A DNA stretch of 30,283 bases, from positions 1 through 30,283 of the forward strand of contig DJMH01000108.1 of NCBI GenBank assembly GCA_002435305.1. The letters run 5' to 3'. A program made the position numbers and the translations under genes. Positions 1-7,581 of the stretch are shown in pieces. The DNA is from Dehalococcoidia bacterium UBA6495 (GTDB taxonomy: Bacteria > Chloroflexota > Dehalococcoidia > Lucifugimonadales > UBA826). Under the pieces are notes generated by a model that was not told the DNA's origin, ran no database searches, and saw only the letters and a list, made by a program, of their open reading frames with translations. Every line of letters begins with the position of its first letter. The stretch's first letter is position 1.

Positions 1-1121
1 CCCCAGCCGGGCTTATTAGGAACTGTCATATATCCGTCTATTAATTCGGGAGTGAAAGTGGTCAATTCATCCTTCCATGGGACATCGTCGATGTCTATTT
101 CCATTATCCGAACATTAGGTAATGAAGCACACAGTGAGGCACTCACAAATGTAGCTAGATGGCTGTAATAATTGTGAGGGGCCACATTATGTTGAAATAC
201 CTCGGCTAAATCTCCAACCTTTTTCGACTGACTGAATCCATTCCACGGAACATCAATCATAAACATATCGGCGGAGTGATTTTCAAAATAAGGCAGGTAA
301 TCACTCATGTAAAACAGATTTTCTCCTGTACAAATCCGAGTATCGGTAGAATCTTTAATCTGCCTTAGGCTCAAAGGATCATACATATCGATTTCTAGCC
401 ATAGCATGTCATATTTCTCAAGAACCTTAGCAATTCTCAAACAGGCTTCTGTTTTGAAATGGAAATTTAAATCCAAATTTATATCTATATCATCACCAAC
501 AGCATCTCTAAAAGTACCAATGAGAGTTTCTATATGAGGAATTAGCCATTTGGGGGCTACTTGATCTGTAGTACCAGACCCACCGAAAGAGCCTCCTCCG
601 AATGTTGCACTCTGGCCAGGGAGCAACACATTAGTTTTTAGAGCCGTAAACCCCTTGCTTTTAACTTCTTTACCCAACCTAGTAACATCATCCCAGGTTT
701 CTATAGGAGGAGTTCCTAGAATATCTGTATGCCTAATCCTGCTCGAACCACAGTGAGACCAATAAACTCTCACTTTGTCTCTAGTCGGTCCGCCGAATAG
801 CTCGGCCACAGATATATTTAATGATTTAGCTTTAATATCAATAAAAGCACAATCCAGTCCTGCTAAGGCCTTGGCAGCTATCCCGCCTTTACTAGCTCTT
901 GTTCCTATATACATTTCTTGGAATCTCATTTCAAAGGCACATGGGTCTTTGCCAAGTAAAACAGGTTTCAAGTCCCTGATGACACCTTCAATACCGTGTG
1001 GTGATTTTCCATCACTACATTCTCCCCAACCTGTAATACCTTCATCAGTTTCAACTTTAACAAAGGTCCAGGGACGCCACCCGGCATCTACTATCAAAGT
1101 GTCTATATTGGTTATTTTCAT
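1..1121 (-). CDS. Mandelate racemase/muconate lactonizing enzyme family protein (enolase superfamily), 3' end cut by window
   Basis: Translation from the ATG complementary to 1119-1121 stays open for 373 codons to the window edge, so the C-terminus is missing but probably only by a few residues. GGGGGA precedes the start. The enolase-superfamily pattern is visible: K162 in a K-T-N motif, metal ligands D217, E243 (LWLEID) and E267 (TGEN), the D290/H316 dyad (IDVPW, APHN) and E341. The spacings resemble mandelate racemase. The family abstracts a proton alpha to a carboxylate using Mg2+, and its members racemise, cycloisomerise or dehydrate acid sugars. The second Lys of the usual KxK is Asn (N164), so the D-H dyad is the likelier base and a sugar-acid dehydratase is favoured over a racemase. 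The substrate cannot be named. The gene lies downstream of the acyltransferase gene on the same strand. Confidence 0.9.
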   Translation of the reverse strand, partial: MKITNIDTLIVDAGWRPWTFVKVETDEGITGWGECSDGKSPHGIEGVIRDLKPVLLGKDPCAFEMRFQEMYIGTRASKGGIAAKALAGLDCAFIDIKAKSLNISVAELFGGPTRDKVRVYWSHCGSSRIRHTDILGTPPIETWDDVTRLGKEVKSKGFTALKTNVLLPGQSATFGGGSFGGSGTTDQVAPKWLIPHIETLIGTFRDAVGDDIDINLDLNFHFKTEACLRIAKVLEKYDMLWLEIDMYDPLSLRQIKDSTDTRICTGENLFYMSDYLPYFENHSADMFMIDVPWNGFSQSKKVGDLAEVFQHNVAPHNYYSHLATFVSASLCASLPNVRIMEIDIDDVPWKDELTTFTPELIDGYMTVPNKPGW

Positions 1122-1237
1122 TAAATTTCCCCCGATTAGCAGCAATTAATTGTATTTATGAATTTAACAAATTTCTCGACGGGAATACATTTCTGTCTAT
1201 TTACGGACCTCTCTTTCTGGTACAAGATACGACAATT

Positions 1238-2503
1238 TCAGTAGGATAGTTCTTTACCACATCCAGTACAAAATCGTTCCGGATTTAGGAAACTCATTCC
1301 ACAGCTAAGACACATTTTTCCTAAATTTGAACCCCCGTGTCGTTTACCGTTCAAAAATACGCCTATAAAAGTGGAGCGTACAAAATACCGATAAGTTACT
1401 AAGCAAACCCCGGTGGTAAGACTTGTTGCTATGACAAATTTAATTTCCGGAAATATTGGCCAATCAAACATGAAGAATGTTGTAAATGCGACAATAGGCA
1501 AATGAATCAGATACATCCAATATGAACCATCTGAAATGAATCGTGAAAAAGGATTATAAGAACCAAATTTGTCTTCTGCCAGGCCAATGAACCCAATCGA
1601 AAACAATACTGCACCGATAATTTCCATACTATATCGTGCCAGTACAAATAGGCCTACATTCCGTGTTTGTTTTTCTCCTATCTCGGTTTGATAAATAACC
1701 TCAGTTATATTTTTGACTCCCTTCATATCCAGCGCTATATACAAAGAAAAGACGAGAATAGCGATCAATATGTAGTATTTCCATTCCTTTTTTACAAAAG
1801 AAAACAAAGATGGATTCTTGTACAAGCTAAACCCAAAAAGGAAATATAACCCGCTACCTAAGGGATTTATTATCAACTCTCCTCCCGCCCACAGATTGGT
1901 GACTCCGCACGCGAAAATAAATCCAATTGGTAATTTGGATCTAAAAATTATTGCCGCTATAACATTTTTAAGTTTATGAAGAAATGAGGTTAATATCTCC
2001 AACCCGATGCCATTTAGTAGCTGCAACAAAGCAACAAAGGATTTACAGGGAATTCGAAATACAATCGAAAATAAGACAAATATCAAGAGGTGCCATAAAA
2101 ACCACAAATGGAAAGGCTGACCTGCGTTCGAGTAGAAAAAATAAAATTCGCCGGTACTCCCATATTTCCAAATCCAAGGTAGCGTTAGACCCATAACAGG
2201 AAAAAATACCGCGGTCGGTAGCCCAACTCGCAAAAATCGATTACTACACCAGAACACCCAAGATTTACGGGTAATAATCAAATTAGCAAAAAACCCGGCT
2301 AACATGAAAAATAATGGCATCCGCCACATGTGGATGAATTCAAAAATAATCTTTATCGGGTATGAAGAACTATTATCAGACGGCCAAATGGATGAAGGCA
2401 TCCCTGGTATATATGGAAGGGCAGCATGCAGAACTATTCCCAAAACCATGGCAATGCCCCTCAAGACATCTAGTCCATGATACCGTGTCGTTGAAGCAGT
2501 CAT
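1238..2503 (-). CDS. Acyltransferase family 3 (OpgC/MdoC-like) membrane protein with C-terminal zinc ribbon
   Basis: The 421-residue protein is a multi-pass membrane protein. It opens with the acyltransferase-3 signature (YHGLDVLRGIAMVLGIVLHA, with Arg15 and His22 as the family's conserved polar residues). About ten hydrophobic segments follow, including FFMLAGFF and the late WMYLIHLPIVAF segment that is also typical. The family moves acyl groups across or at the cytoplasmic membrane onto carbohydrates or lipids; OpgC succinylates periplasmic glucans. Unusually, the last 25 residues carry two CxxC pairs (C398/C401 and C412/C415), the pattern of a small zinc ribbon, placed after the last membrane segment. 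The gene starts 24 bases after moaC on the same strand, with a weak ribosome site (GAAGATC). The acyl donor and acceptor cannot be inferred. Confidence 0.85.
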   Translation of the reverse strand: MTASTTRYHGLDVLRGIAMVLGIVLHAALPYIPGMPSSIWPSDNSSSYPIKIIFEFIHMWRMPLFFMLAGFFANLIITRKSWVFWCSNRFLRVGLPTAVFFPVMGLTLPWIWKYGSTGEFYFFYSNAGQPFHLWFLWHLLIFVLFSIVFRIPCKSFVALLQLLNGIGLEILTSFLHKLKNVIAAIIFRSKLPIGFIFACGVTNLWAGGELIINPLGSGLYFLFGFSLYKNPSLFSFVKKEWKYYILIAILVFSLYIALDMKGVKNITEVIYQTEIGEKQTRNVGLFVLARYSMEIIGAVLFSIGFIGLAEDKFGSYNPFSRFISDGSYWMYLIHLPIVAFTTFFMFDWPIFPEIKFVIATSLTTGVCLVTYRYFVRSTFIGVFLNGKRHGGSNLGKMCLSCGMSFLNPERFCTGCGKELSY

Positions 2504-2527
2504 TTTTGATCTTCGGAACCAGCCACC

Positions 2528-3025
2528 CTATTTTGAGGGAGGAGGTTCAAAGACAAACTCGCCTGATTGCCCTCCTGATTTGGTTGCAAGCCATACCCTA
2601 AAGTTCATACCTCTATCGACCGCTTTACACATGTCGTAGATCGTGAGGGCGGCTATAGAGGCTCCTATCAATGCTTCCATCTCAACCCCAGTTTTGCCAC
2701 TAGTTTTAACGATAGATGCGATTTTCACGCTATTATTTTCTTCATCTAATTGGATCTCTACCTTTACTTGGCTGATTGGTAGAGGGTGGCACAATGGTAT
2801 CAATTTGGAGGTCTCCTTAGCAGCCATTATGCCAGCGATACGGGCCGTGGCTATCACATCTCCTTTATCAAGAGAGTTGTCCCGAATTAGAGCGATAGTT
2901 TCCCCTCGCATATATACTTCGGCTTTCGCCTCGGCAATTCTCTCAGTGTTTGGCTTTGATCCTACATCAACCATATTGGCAGCGCCGGTTTCATTAACAT
3001 GAGTTAATTTTTTTTCTTTAGACAC
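2528..3025 (-). CDS. moaC: Cyclic pyranopterin monophosphate synthase
   Basis: MoaC converts the MoaA product (3',8-cyclo-GTP) into cyclic pyranopterin monophosphate in molybdenum-cofactor synthesis. The 165-residue product has the family landmarks: MVDVGSK near residue 18, K54, LIPLCHPLP with H80, the TGVEMEAL stretch, and D131/K134 in IYDMCKAVD. These match E. coli K51, H77, D128 and K131 with a constant shift of three. I chose the GTG at 3025 because GAGGAG lies six bases upstream and the protein then has the usual family length. A longer reading to 3127 is open, but it would overlap rnhA and add 34 residues with no family similarity. It follows rnhA by 31 bases in the rdgB-moaA-rnhA-moaC run. 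Confidence 0.95.
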   Translation of the reverse strand: MSKEKKLTHVNETGAANMVDVGSKPNTERIAEAKAEVYMRGETIALIRDNSLDKGDVIATARIAGIMAAKETSKLIPLCHPLPISQVKVEIQLDEENNSVKIASIVKTSGKTGVEMEALIGASIAALTIYDMCKAVDRGMNFRVWLATKSGGQSGEFVFEPPPSK

Positions 3026-3056
3026 TTTTGGCTCCTCTGATGTAAATATTATGCTG

Positions 3057-3485
3057 CTATGTTTCTTTAGCCACCTTTGAGGCTTCCCCGTACGCCAATT
3101 GGTCCGCTTCTTCATTAAAACGATCACCAGAATGGCCTTTCACCCATTCCCACTCAACATTCCGAGGCCCTACCTCGTTATCTAACAAGGTCCATAAATC
3201 TTGGTTTTTCTTTCTCTTCCAATTCTTTGTCATAGTATTTATTACGTATGTGGAATCAGAAAAAATCCTCACAGCGGCATTTCTAGGAATACTTCTCAAA
3301 GCTTCAAGCACAGCCGTGACCTCCATTCTATTGTTGGTGGTATTTTCTTCCGATCCATGAAGTTGTTTCTTTTCTCCATTTTCAAAAATGACGGCTCCCC
3401 AACCACCAGGACCAGGATTCCCAAGGCATGCACCATCGGTGTATATGACTATCGGAGTTTTTTCTAAGTTTTTACTAGCCTCCAA
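3057..3485 (-). CDS. rnhA: Ribonuclease HI
   Basis: RNase HI cleaves the RNA strand of RNA-DNA hybrids in the cytoplasm. The 142-residue protein has the full catalytic set: D17 (YTDGACLGNPG), E55 (NNRMEV), D77 (FSDSTYV), H118 (VKGHSGDRFNEEAD) and D128. The length is normal for the bacterial enzyme. The only start that keeps the first beta-strand is a TTG at 3485, inside the last codons of moaA, so the two genes overlap by 11 bases. A modest AGGTAGAG lies upstream of it. It sits between moaA and moaC, an unusual place for a nuclease. Expression is probably coupled to moaA through the overlap. Confidence 0.94.
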   Translation of the reverse strand: MEASKNLEKTPIVIYTDGACLGNPGPGGWGAVIFENGEKKQLHGSEENTTNNRMEVTAVLEALRSIPRNAAVRIFSDSTYVINTMTKNWKRKKNQDLWTLLDNEVGPRNVEWEWVKGHSGDRFNEEADQLAYGEASKVAKET

Positions 3486-4491
3486 TGTGATACATCTCTA
3501 CCTTTTTCCTTTTTACTGTTTCTTCAGATCGTTCTTCGGAATATCGATCCTCTCTCCTCCCCCATATCCCGATGATGGTGTCTTTTATTTCATCATCAGT
3601 GGATCCATTTCGTAGCCCTTTTCTTAGATCAGTCCCTGATTCTGCAAAAAGACAAGTAACGACTTTCCCTTCCGAAGACAGTCGCATTCGTGAACAGTCT
3701 CCACAAAATGGCTGGGATACTGAGGAGATGACACCAAATTCACCTTGCCCATCTTTATAGTGATATCTTTTGGCGACTTCCCCAGGGTAAGTGGAACCTA
3801 CCGGTTCAGCAGGAAATTTTTGCCTTATTAGCTCAACAATTTCGTTAGCAGAAACAACCTGCTCCAGCTTCCAATCATTCAGTGTGCCAACGTCCATGTA
3901 TTCAATAAACCGAGGAGTATGCCCATTAGTCCTGCACCACTCTGCCAAGCCCACAACAGTGTGATCATTAACTCCTTTTTGGACAACAGCATTAATTTTG
4001 ATTGGCTGCAACCCGGCTTCTTTTGCTGCCTTTATTCCATCTAGTACACGGGCTTTGCTAAATCCTCTTCCATTCATCTTCTGAAAAATATCATCTTCCA
4101 GTGAATCGAGGCTTACTGTTACCCGTTGCAACCCTGAGTCTTTTAACTTTTGTGCATATCCTGATAACAAATAGGCATTTGTCGTCATAGCTAAATCTTC
4201 AACCCCGTCCACAGCTGAAATCATGCCTACCAATTCCTCTATGTTTTGACGCACTAGCGGTTCTCCTCCGGTGATTCTTACCTTTGTCACACCTAGTCCA
4301 ACCGCAATATTTACAATACGAGTGATTTCCTCGAAAGTTAGCAGGTCTGCCTTTGGAAGAAATTCATACCGATCTCCAAAAATTTCGGCTGGCATGCAGT
4401 AAGGGCATCGAAAGTTACAACGATCCGTTACAGAGATTCTTAAATCCCGAAGCGGTCGGTTCAATGTGTCGAATATCGGGATGTTTTCCAT
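3475..4491 (-). CDS. moaA: GTP 3',8-cyclase (radical SAM, molybdenum cofactor)
   Basis: MoaA is the radical-SAM enzyme that starts molybdenum-cofactor synthesis from GTP. The 338-residue product has the N-terminal cluster motif C25-x3-C29-x2-C32 (CNFRCPYC), the GGEPL S-adenosylmethionine loop, and the C-terminal cluster C263/C266/C280 (CGDCSRMR ... TCLF). It ends in Gly-Gly, the C-terminal tail known to be needed for MoaA activity. CGAGGAG precedes the ATG at 4491. The stop of rdgB lies three bases upstream of moaA, and the moaA end overlaps rnhA. A molybdenum or tungsten enzyme should be encoded elsewhere; moaE, moaD and moeA are not in the window. Confidence 0.96.
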   Translation of the reverse strand: MENIPIFDTLNRPLRDLRISVTDRCNFRCPYCMPAEIFGDRYEFLPKADLLTFEEITRIVNIAVGLGVTKVRITGGEPLVRQNIEELVGMISAVDGVEDLAMTTNAYLLSGYAQKLKDSGLQRVTVSLDSLEDDIFQKMNGRGFSKARVLDGIKAAKEAGLQPIKINAVVQKGVNDHTVVGLAEWCRTNGHTPRFIEYMDVGTLNDWKLEQVVSANEIVELIRQKFPAEPVGSTYPGEVAKRYHYKDGQGEFGVISSVSQPFCGDCSRMRLSSEGKVVTCLFAESGTDLRKGLRNGSTDDEIKDTIIGIWGRREDRYSEERSEETVKRKKVEMYHIGG

Positions 4492-4493
4492 TT

Positions 4494-5162
4494 TTAGTCT
4501 CCTCGAAGACTAAATACATTTTCTTCCATATAAGCTATGGCTCCTTTCATCGCTTCTCCCCTATGACTAACTAATTCTTTTTCTTGTGATGTCAATTCTG
4601 CCAAAGTCCTGTTCTTTTCAGGAAAGAAAAATAGGGGATCATATCCAAATCCATTCCTTCCTTTCACATTCCGAGTAACCCTGCCTTCAATTTTACCCTC
4701 AAATGTCACCACATTGTCATCAATGGGGTTCCACAGAGCAACAACACATCGAAACCTGGCCGTTAGTTCGTCTTCTGATATCCCTTCTAGCTTTGATAAC
4801 AACAGTTGATTCCTGTCATTGTCATTTTTGCCCTCGCCGCCGTAGCGGGCAGAATAAATTCCTGGTAATCCACCCAACGCATCGACTTCTATGCCGGAAT
4901 CGTCAGCCAGAGTTAATCTGCCGGTTAGTTTGCCATAGGTCTCGGCTTTCAATATGGCATTTTCTTTGAAAGTTGTTCCTGTTTCCTCTATTTCTTCAAA
5001 CACTTGGACCTGTTCAAGAGAAAGTGGCTTATAGACGCTGTTGGATAACATTTTCCATATCTCAGCCATCTTTCCAGAATTACGCGTTGCGATCACTATA
5101 TCAATTCGCAAGTTATCAGTATTTTTCATAAACAAATTATATTCAATTGGCGTTTTAATCAT
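4494..5162 (-). CDS. rdgB: RdgB/HAM1-type non-canonical purine NTP pyrophosphatase (dITP/XTP)
   Basis: This enzyme hydrolyses dITP, XTP and related deaminated nucleotides to monophosphates, keeping them out of DNA and RNA. Family motifs are clear: IATRNSGK near the N-terminus (nucleotide binding), FKENAILKA, LADDSGIEVDALGG, GFGYDPLFF and the C-terminal SHRGEAM. The start is uncertain. The frame opens at GTG 5183, with further ATGs at 5162 and 5129, and none has a well-placed ribosome site. A strong AGGAGG (5202-5207) fits instead a nine-codon leader whose TGA overlaps the ATG at 5162, so I chose 5162 (222 residues). A start at 5129 would give 211 residues, nearer the usual length of about 200. 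First gene of the run that continues into moaA. Confidence 0.9.
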   Translation of the reverse strand: MIKTPIEYNLFMKNTDNLRIDIVIATRNSGKMAEIWKMLSNSVYKPLSLEQVQVFEEIEETGTTFKENAILKAETYGKLTGRLTLADDSGIEVDALGGLPGIYSARYGGEGKNDNDRNQLLLSKLEGISEDELTARFRCVVALWNPIDDNVVTFEGKIEGRVTRNVKGRNGFGYDPLFFFPEKNRTLAELTSQEKELVSHRGEAMKGAIAYMEENVFSLRGD

Positions 5163-5191
5163 CAAAAGTACTTGTCCAGGCACTTATTCAA
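5162..5191 (-). CDS. Possible nine-codon leader peptide coupled to rdgB
   Basis: A TTG at 5191 lies ten bases downstream of a strong AGGAGG and opens a nine-codon frame (MNKCLDKYF). Its TGA shares one base with the ATG at 5162 (TGATG), the arrangement seen in translationally coupled genes. This would explain why rdgB has no ribosome site at its own start. It is inferred from spacing only; the peptide is too short to judge by composition. Confidence 0.2.
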   Translation of the reverse strand: MNKCLDKYF

Positions 5192-5214
5192 AGAATTCTC
5201 ACCTCCTGTATAAT
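5187..5214 (+). promoter_or_regulatory. Candidate sigma-70-type promoter for the CoA-transferase pair
   Basis: A perfect -10 hexamer TATAAT lies at 5209-5214. TTCAAA at 5187-5192 matches the -35 consensus at four of six bases with a 16-base spacer. A start near 5221 would give a leader of about 48 bases before the CoA-transferase ribosome site. The -10 end overlaps the inverted repeat at 5212-5228. Confidence 0.4.
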
Positions 5215-5228
5215 CGAAAAATTCGATT
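5212..5228. promoter_or_regulatory. Inverted repeat in the rdgB / CoA-transferase divergent region
   Basis: AATCGAA and TTCGATT form a perfect 7-bp inverted repeat around AAA. It covers the end of the TATAAT at 5209-5214 and the predicted start point, which would suit a repressor operator. It could also be a small hairpin or chance in AT-rich DNA. Confidence 0.3.
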
Positions 5229-5254
5229 GTTTCTAACATCTTGACCCAACATTT

Positions 5255-5260
5255 AAGGAG
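5255..5260 (+). promoter_or_regulatory. Ribosome binding site pointing to an ATA start codon
   Basis: AAGGAG lies eight bases upstream of ATA (5269-5271), exactly where the conserved N-terminus of the first CoA-transferase should begin. A TAA in the same frame at 5254-5256 rules out a start further upstream. Confidence 0.65.
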
Positions 5261-5268
5261 TAAATAAG

Positions 5269-6384
5269 ATAGGTCCCCTAACCGGATTTAGAGTTATTGA
5301 GTTTAGTTCGTACCCTGTAGGTTCAATTTTAGGAATGCTATTATCTGACCAAGGGGCTGAGGTCGTTAGAATTGATTCTCCAAAAGATTACCCTGCGTGG
5401 ATTAAAGGCCCCGCAAATTCGGTATGGAACAGGGGAAAACAGTCTTTCGAAATAGATGTGAGTGATAGCCACGGAAAAGAACAGCTCGTTGAACATACCA
5501 ATGATGCTGATGTGATTATCTATGACAAACACCCAGACTTCTATGAAGACTTCGATCTATCTTATAGCTCTCTGGCAAAAGATAATCCAAGTCTGATATG
5601 TGTTTCCTTGCCGGGGTTTCCCAAAGGACATACCTATGAAGATCTTCCTCCAGACGAGGGAATTGTCGCTTCGGCCTCAGGAATCTATTCTTTCAATCCA
5701 TCAGGGGAACTCCCAATTGCGGGGGAAGGACCATCATTCCACGGGCTGCCATACGCCAGCACCTTTGCTGCCATAACAGCTTCGACAGCCGTAGTCGCAG
5801 CACTTTACTACAGGGCAAAACATAACACTGGTCAGCAAATTACCGTTCCTGTCCATGATGCTATGTACCAAGGCATGGGCACAGCTCTGGTGCGACATTC
5901 AAAAAGAAGCACTGGAAACCAGGAAGGGCATCCCGTTATAAAAAGATTTTACCAGTGCAAAGACCGGCGGTGGATTAACGTCAATATATCTTTCCCTAGG
6001 TTCTTAAAGCCGTTTCTGGATACTATTGACCATATTGAATGGCTAGAACCGCTGACTGATACAAACCGTCTGCTGTCTAATGAAACAGACCTGAACCGCT
6101 GGAACAACCGATTTACGGAGGTCTGGCAAAATAAAACCGCCTTAGAGTGGGAAAATATCATGGACGAATTGGGAATTCCCGGAACAATGTGCCGGACTAT
6201 AGACGAATGGCTGGATTCTGAACACTCCGTGATCTCAGGGGCCACCATCACTATTGACGATCCTATTTTCGGAAAAATGAAACAGCCGGGAAAAATTGTA
6301 CGCCTTAGTAACCATGATCATGGAAATTTAGAACTTTCCCGTGCCTCACAAATTCAAAAGCCTAAACCTGAGGTGAAGCGATGA
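5269..6384 (+). CDS. CaiB/BaiF family III CoA-transferase, subunit with catalytic Asp; apparent ATA start
   Basis: Family III CoA-transferases move CoA between organic acids through a covalent aspartyl intermediate. The protein (371 residues from 5269) has the typical N-terminus PLTGFRVIEF followed by LLSDQGAEVVRID, and the GQQITVPVHDAM segment that places the catalytic residue at Asp197 (codon 5857-5859). The first ATG, at 5335, would delete the first beta-strand and the CoA-binding turn. No ATG, GTG or TTG lies between the in-frame TAA at 5254 and 5335, yet AAGGAG sits eight bases before ATA at 5269, so I place the start there. A G-to-A change of ATG or an assembly error are alternatives. 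The end overlaps the next gene by four bases (ATGA), implying one operon and probably one heteromeric enzyme. Confidence 0.85.
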   Translation: MGPLTGFRVIEFSSYPVGSILGMLLSDQGAEVVRIDSPKDYPAWIKGPANSVWNRGKQSFEIDVSDSHGKEQLVEHTNDADVIIYDKHPDFYEDFDLSYSSLAKDNPSLICVSLPGFPKGHTYEDLPPDEGIVASASGIYSFNPSGELPIAGEGPSFHGLPYASTFAAITASTAVVAALYYRAKHNTGQQITVPVHDAMYQGMGTALVRHSKRSTGNQEGHPVIKRFYQCKDRRWINVNISFPRFLKPFLDTIDHIEWLEPLTDTNRLLSNETDLNRWNNRFTEVWQNKTALEWENIMDELGIPGTMCRTIDEWLDSEHSVISGATITIDDPIFGKMKQPGKIVRLSNHDHGNLELSRASQIQKPKPEVKR

Positions 6385-7577
6385 CTAAGCTACCTCTAGC
6401 CGGGATCCGAGTTTTAGATTTATGCATTGTACTAGCTGGGCCAACCTGTGGAAGAACTCTCGCACAATATGGTGCTGAAGTAATAAAAATTGACCCTGAG
6501 CACCGTCCGCCTCAATTGACTCCCTGGCTAGATGTTGGCAGAGGCAAGCGGAGTATAGCTTTAAACATCACGAAACCAGACGGATTAAATACATTTCTTA
6601 AATTGGTTGATTCCTCTGATGTTATTTTAGAAGGCTTCAGAAAGGGGGTAACCGATCGATTAGGAATAGGCTATGAACAGCTCAAGACTAGGAACCCCAG
6701 GCTGGTCTACGCTTCTATCAACTGTTTCGGCAGATCAGGCCCTTGGGAATTTAGACCAGGATTCGAACAAAACGCCCAGGCCGCCACAGGGGTTCAGCTG
6801 CGAAATAGCGGAGGGAAAGGGCAACCGAGACCGGCAACATTTACCTTAAATGACTACGGAACCGGTATTGCCGCAGCATACGGAATAATGATGGCCCTTC
6901 TAGAAAGAGAAAAAACTGGGGAGGGTCAGCAAATTGAGGCAGCCTTGTCCTATACCTCTGCCACAATTTCTGGCCCATATCATGTCACGCATGAAAATTA
7001 TGTAAGGAATGATATTGGCGGGCCGGGAGCTCGCGGTTTACATGCGTTACATGGGTTGTATGAGTCCTCAGATAGTTGGCTGTTCTTGAGTGTTTCTTCT
7101 AACAAGGAATGGGAAGCGCTTTGCGGGATAAAGGAGTTTTCGGGACTGGAATTAGAGGAAGAGTTTTCTTCCGATCATTTAAGGTCAAAAAATGATTTGC
7201 TTTTACGTGAATCCTTCGAAAAAATCTTTGAGGCTCATTCCACTACATATTGGATTAAGACAATGGGCTCAATTGGCATTCCTCTGGTGAAAAACGTAAC
7301 AGCAGCAGAAATACATAGCGATGAATTCAATCATGGGCGAGGTCTTATCAGGGGTAATGACTACGCGAGTTCGGTGGAATTAAATTCCTCGTGGGGCAAC
7401 ACATCTTGGGCGGGAAATCCCGTCATTATGTCTGAAACTCCTTTGCAAGACGTTTCTCCCCCTATTTTTGGAGGAGAGACAGTGGCTGTATTAGAGGAAC
7501 TAGGATTAACGGCAGAGGAAATTGATCGTCTAAGAGAGACAGGCGCTATTCCCAAGGTTTTACCGATAAAAATATAG
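6381..7577 (+). CDS. CaiB/BaiF family III CoA-transferase, subunit lacking the catalytic Asp
   Basis: The 398-residue paralog of the preceding gene begins LPLAGIRVLDLCIVLAGP and has GAEVIKIDPE, the family's nucleotide-binding start. In the segment GQQIEAALSYTS the position of the catalytic Asp is Tyr191 (codon 6951-6953). Taken literally this subunit cannot form the aspartyl-CoA intermediate. Its ATG overlaps the stop of the upstream gene (ATGA), so the two are translationally coupled. Two-subunit family III enzymes are known, such as benzylsuccinate CoA-transferase BbsEF and the Chloroflexus succinyl-CoA:malate enzyme SmtAB. A heteromer with one active subunit is the natural reading. The acids used cannot be deduced. 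It ends four bases before the convergent lyase gene. Confidence 0.92.
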   Translation: MTKLPLAGIRVLDLCIVLAGPTCGRTLAQYGAEVIKIDPEHRPPQLTPWLDVGRGKRSIALNITKPDGLNTFLKLVDSSDVILEGFRKGVTDRLGIGYEQLKTRNPRLVYASINCFGRSGPWEFRPGFEQNAQAATGVQLRNSGGKGQPRPATFTLNDYGTGIAAAYGIMMALLEREKTGEGQQIEAALSYTSATISGPYHVTHENYVRNDIGGPGARGLHALHGLYESSDSWLFLSVSSNKEWEALCGIKEFSGLELEEEFSSDHLRSKNDLLLRESFEKIFEAHSTTYWIKTMGSIGIPLVKNVTAAEIHSDEFNHGRGLIRGNDYASSVELNSSWGNTSWAGNPVIMSETPLQDVSPPIFGGETVAVLEELGLTAEEIDRLRETGAIPKVLPIKI

Positions 7578-7581
7578 TGTG

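Noticed and set aside
775..1149. Plus-strand ORF of 124 codons
   Set aside because: It lies opposite the enolase-superfamily gene, whose motifs and residue spacing are clear.
3026..3127. N-terminal extension of moaC to an upstream start
   Set aside because: It would overlap rnhA and has no similarity to MoaC, while GTG 3025 has an ideal ribosome site.
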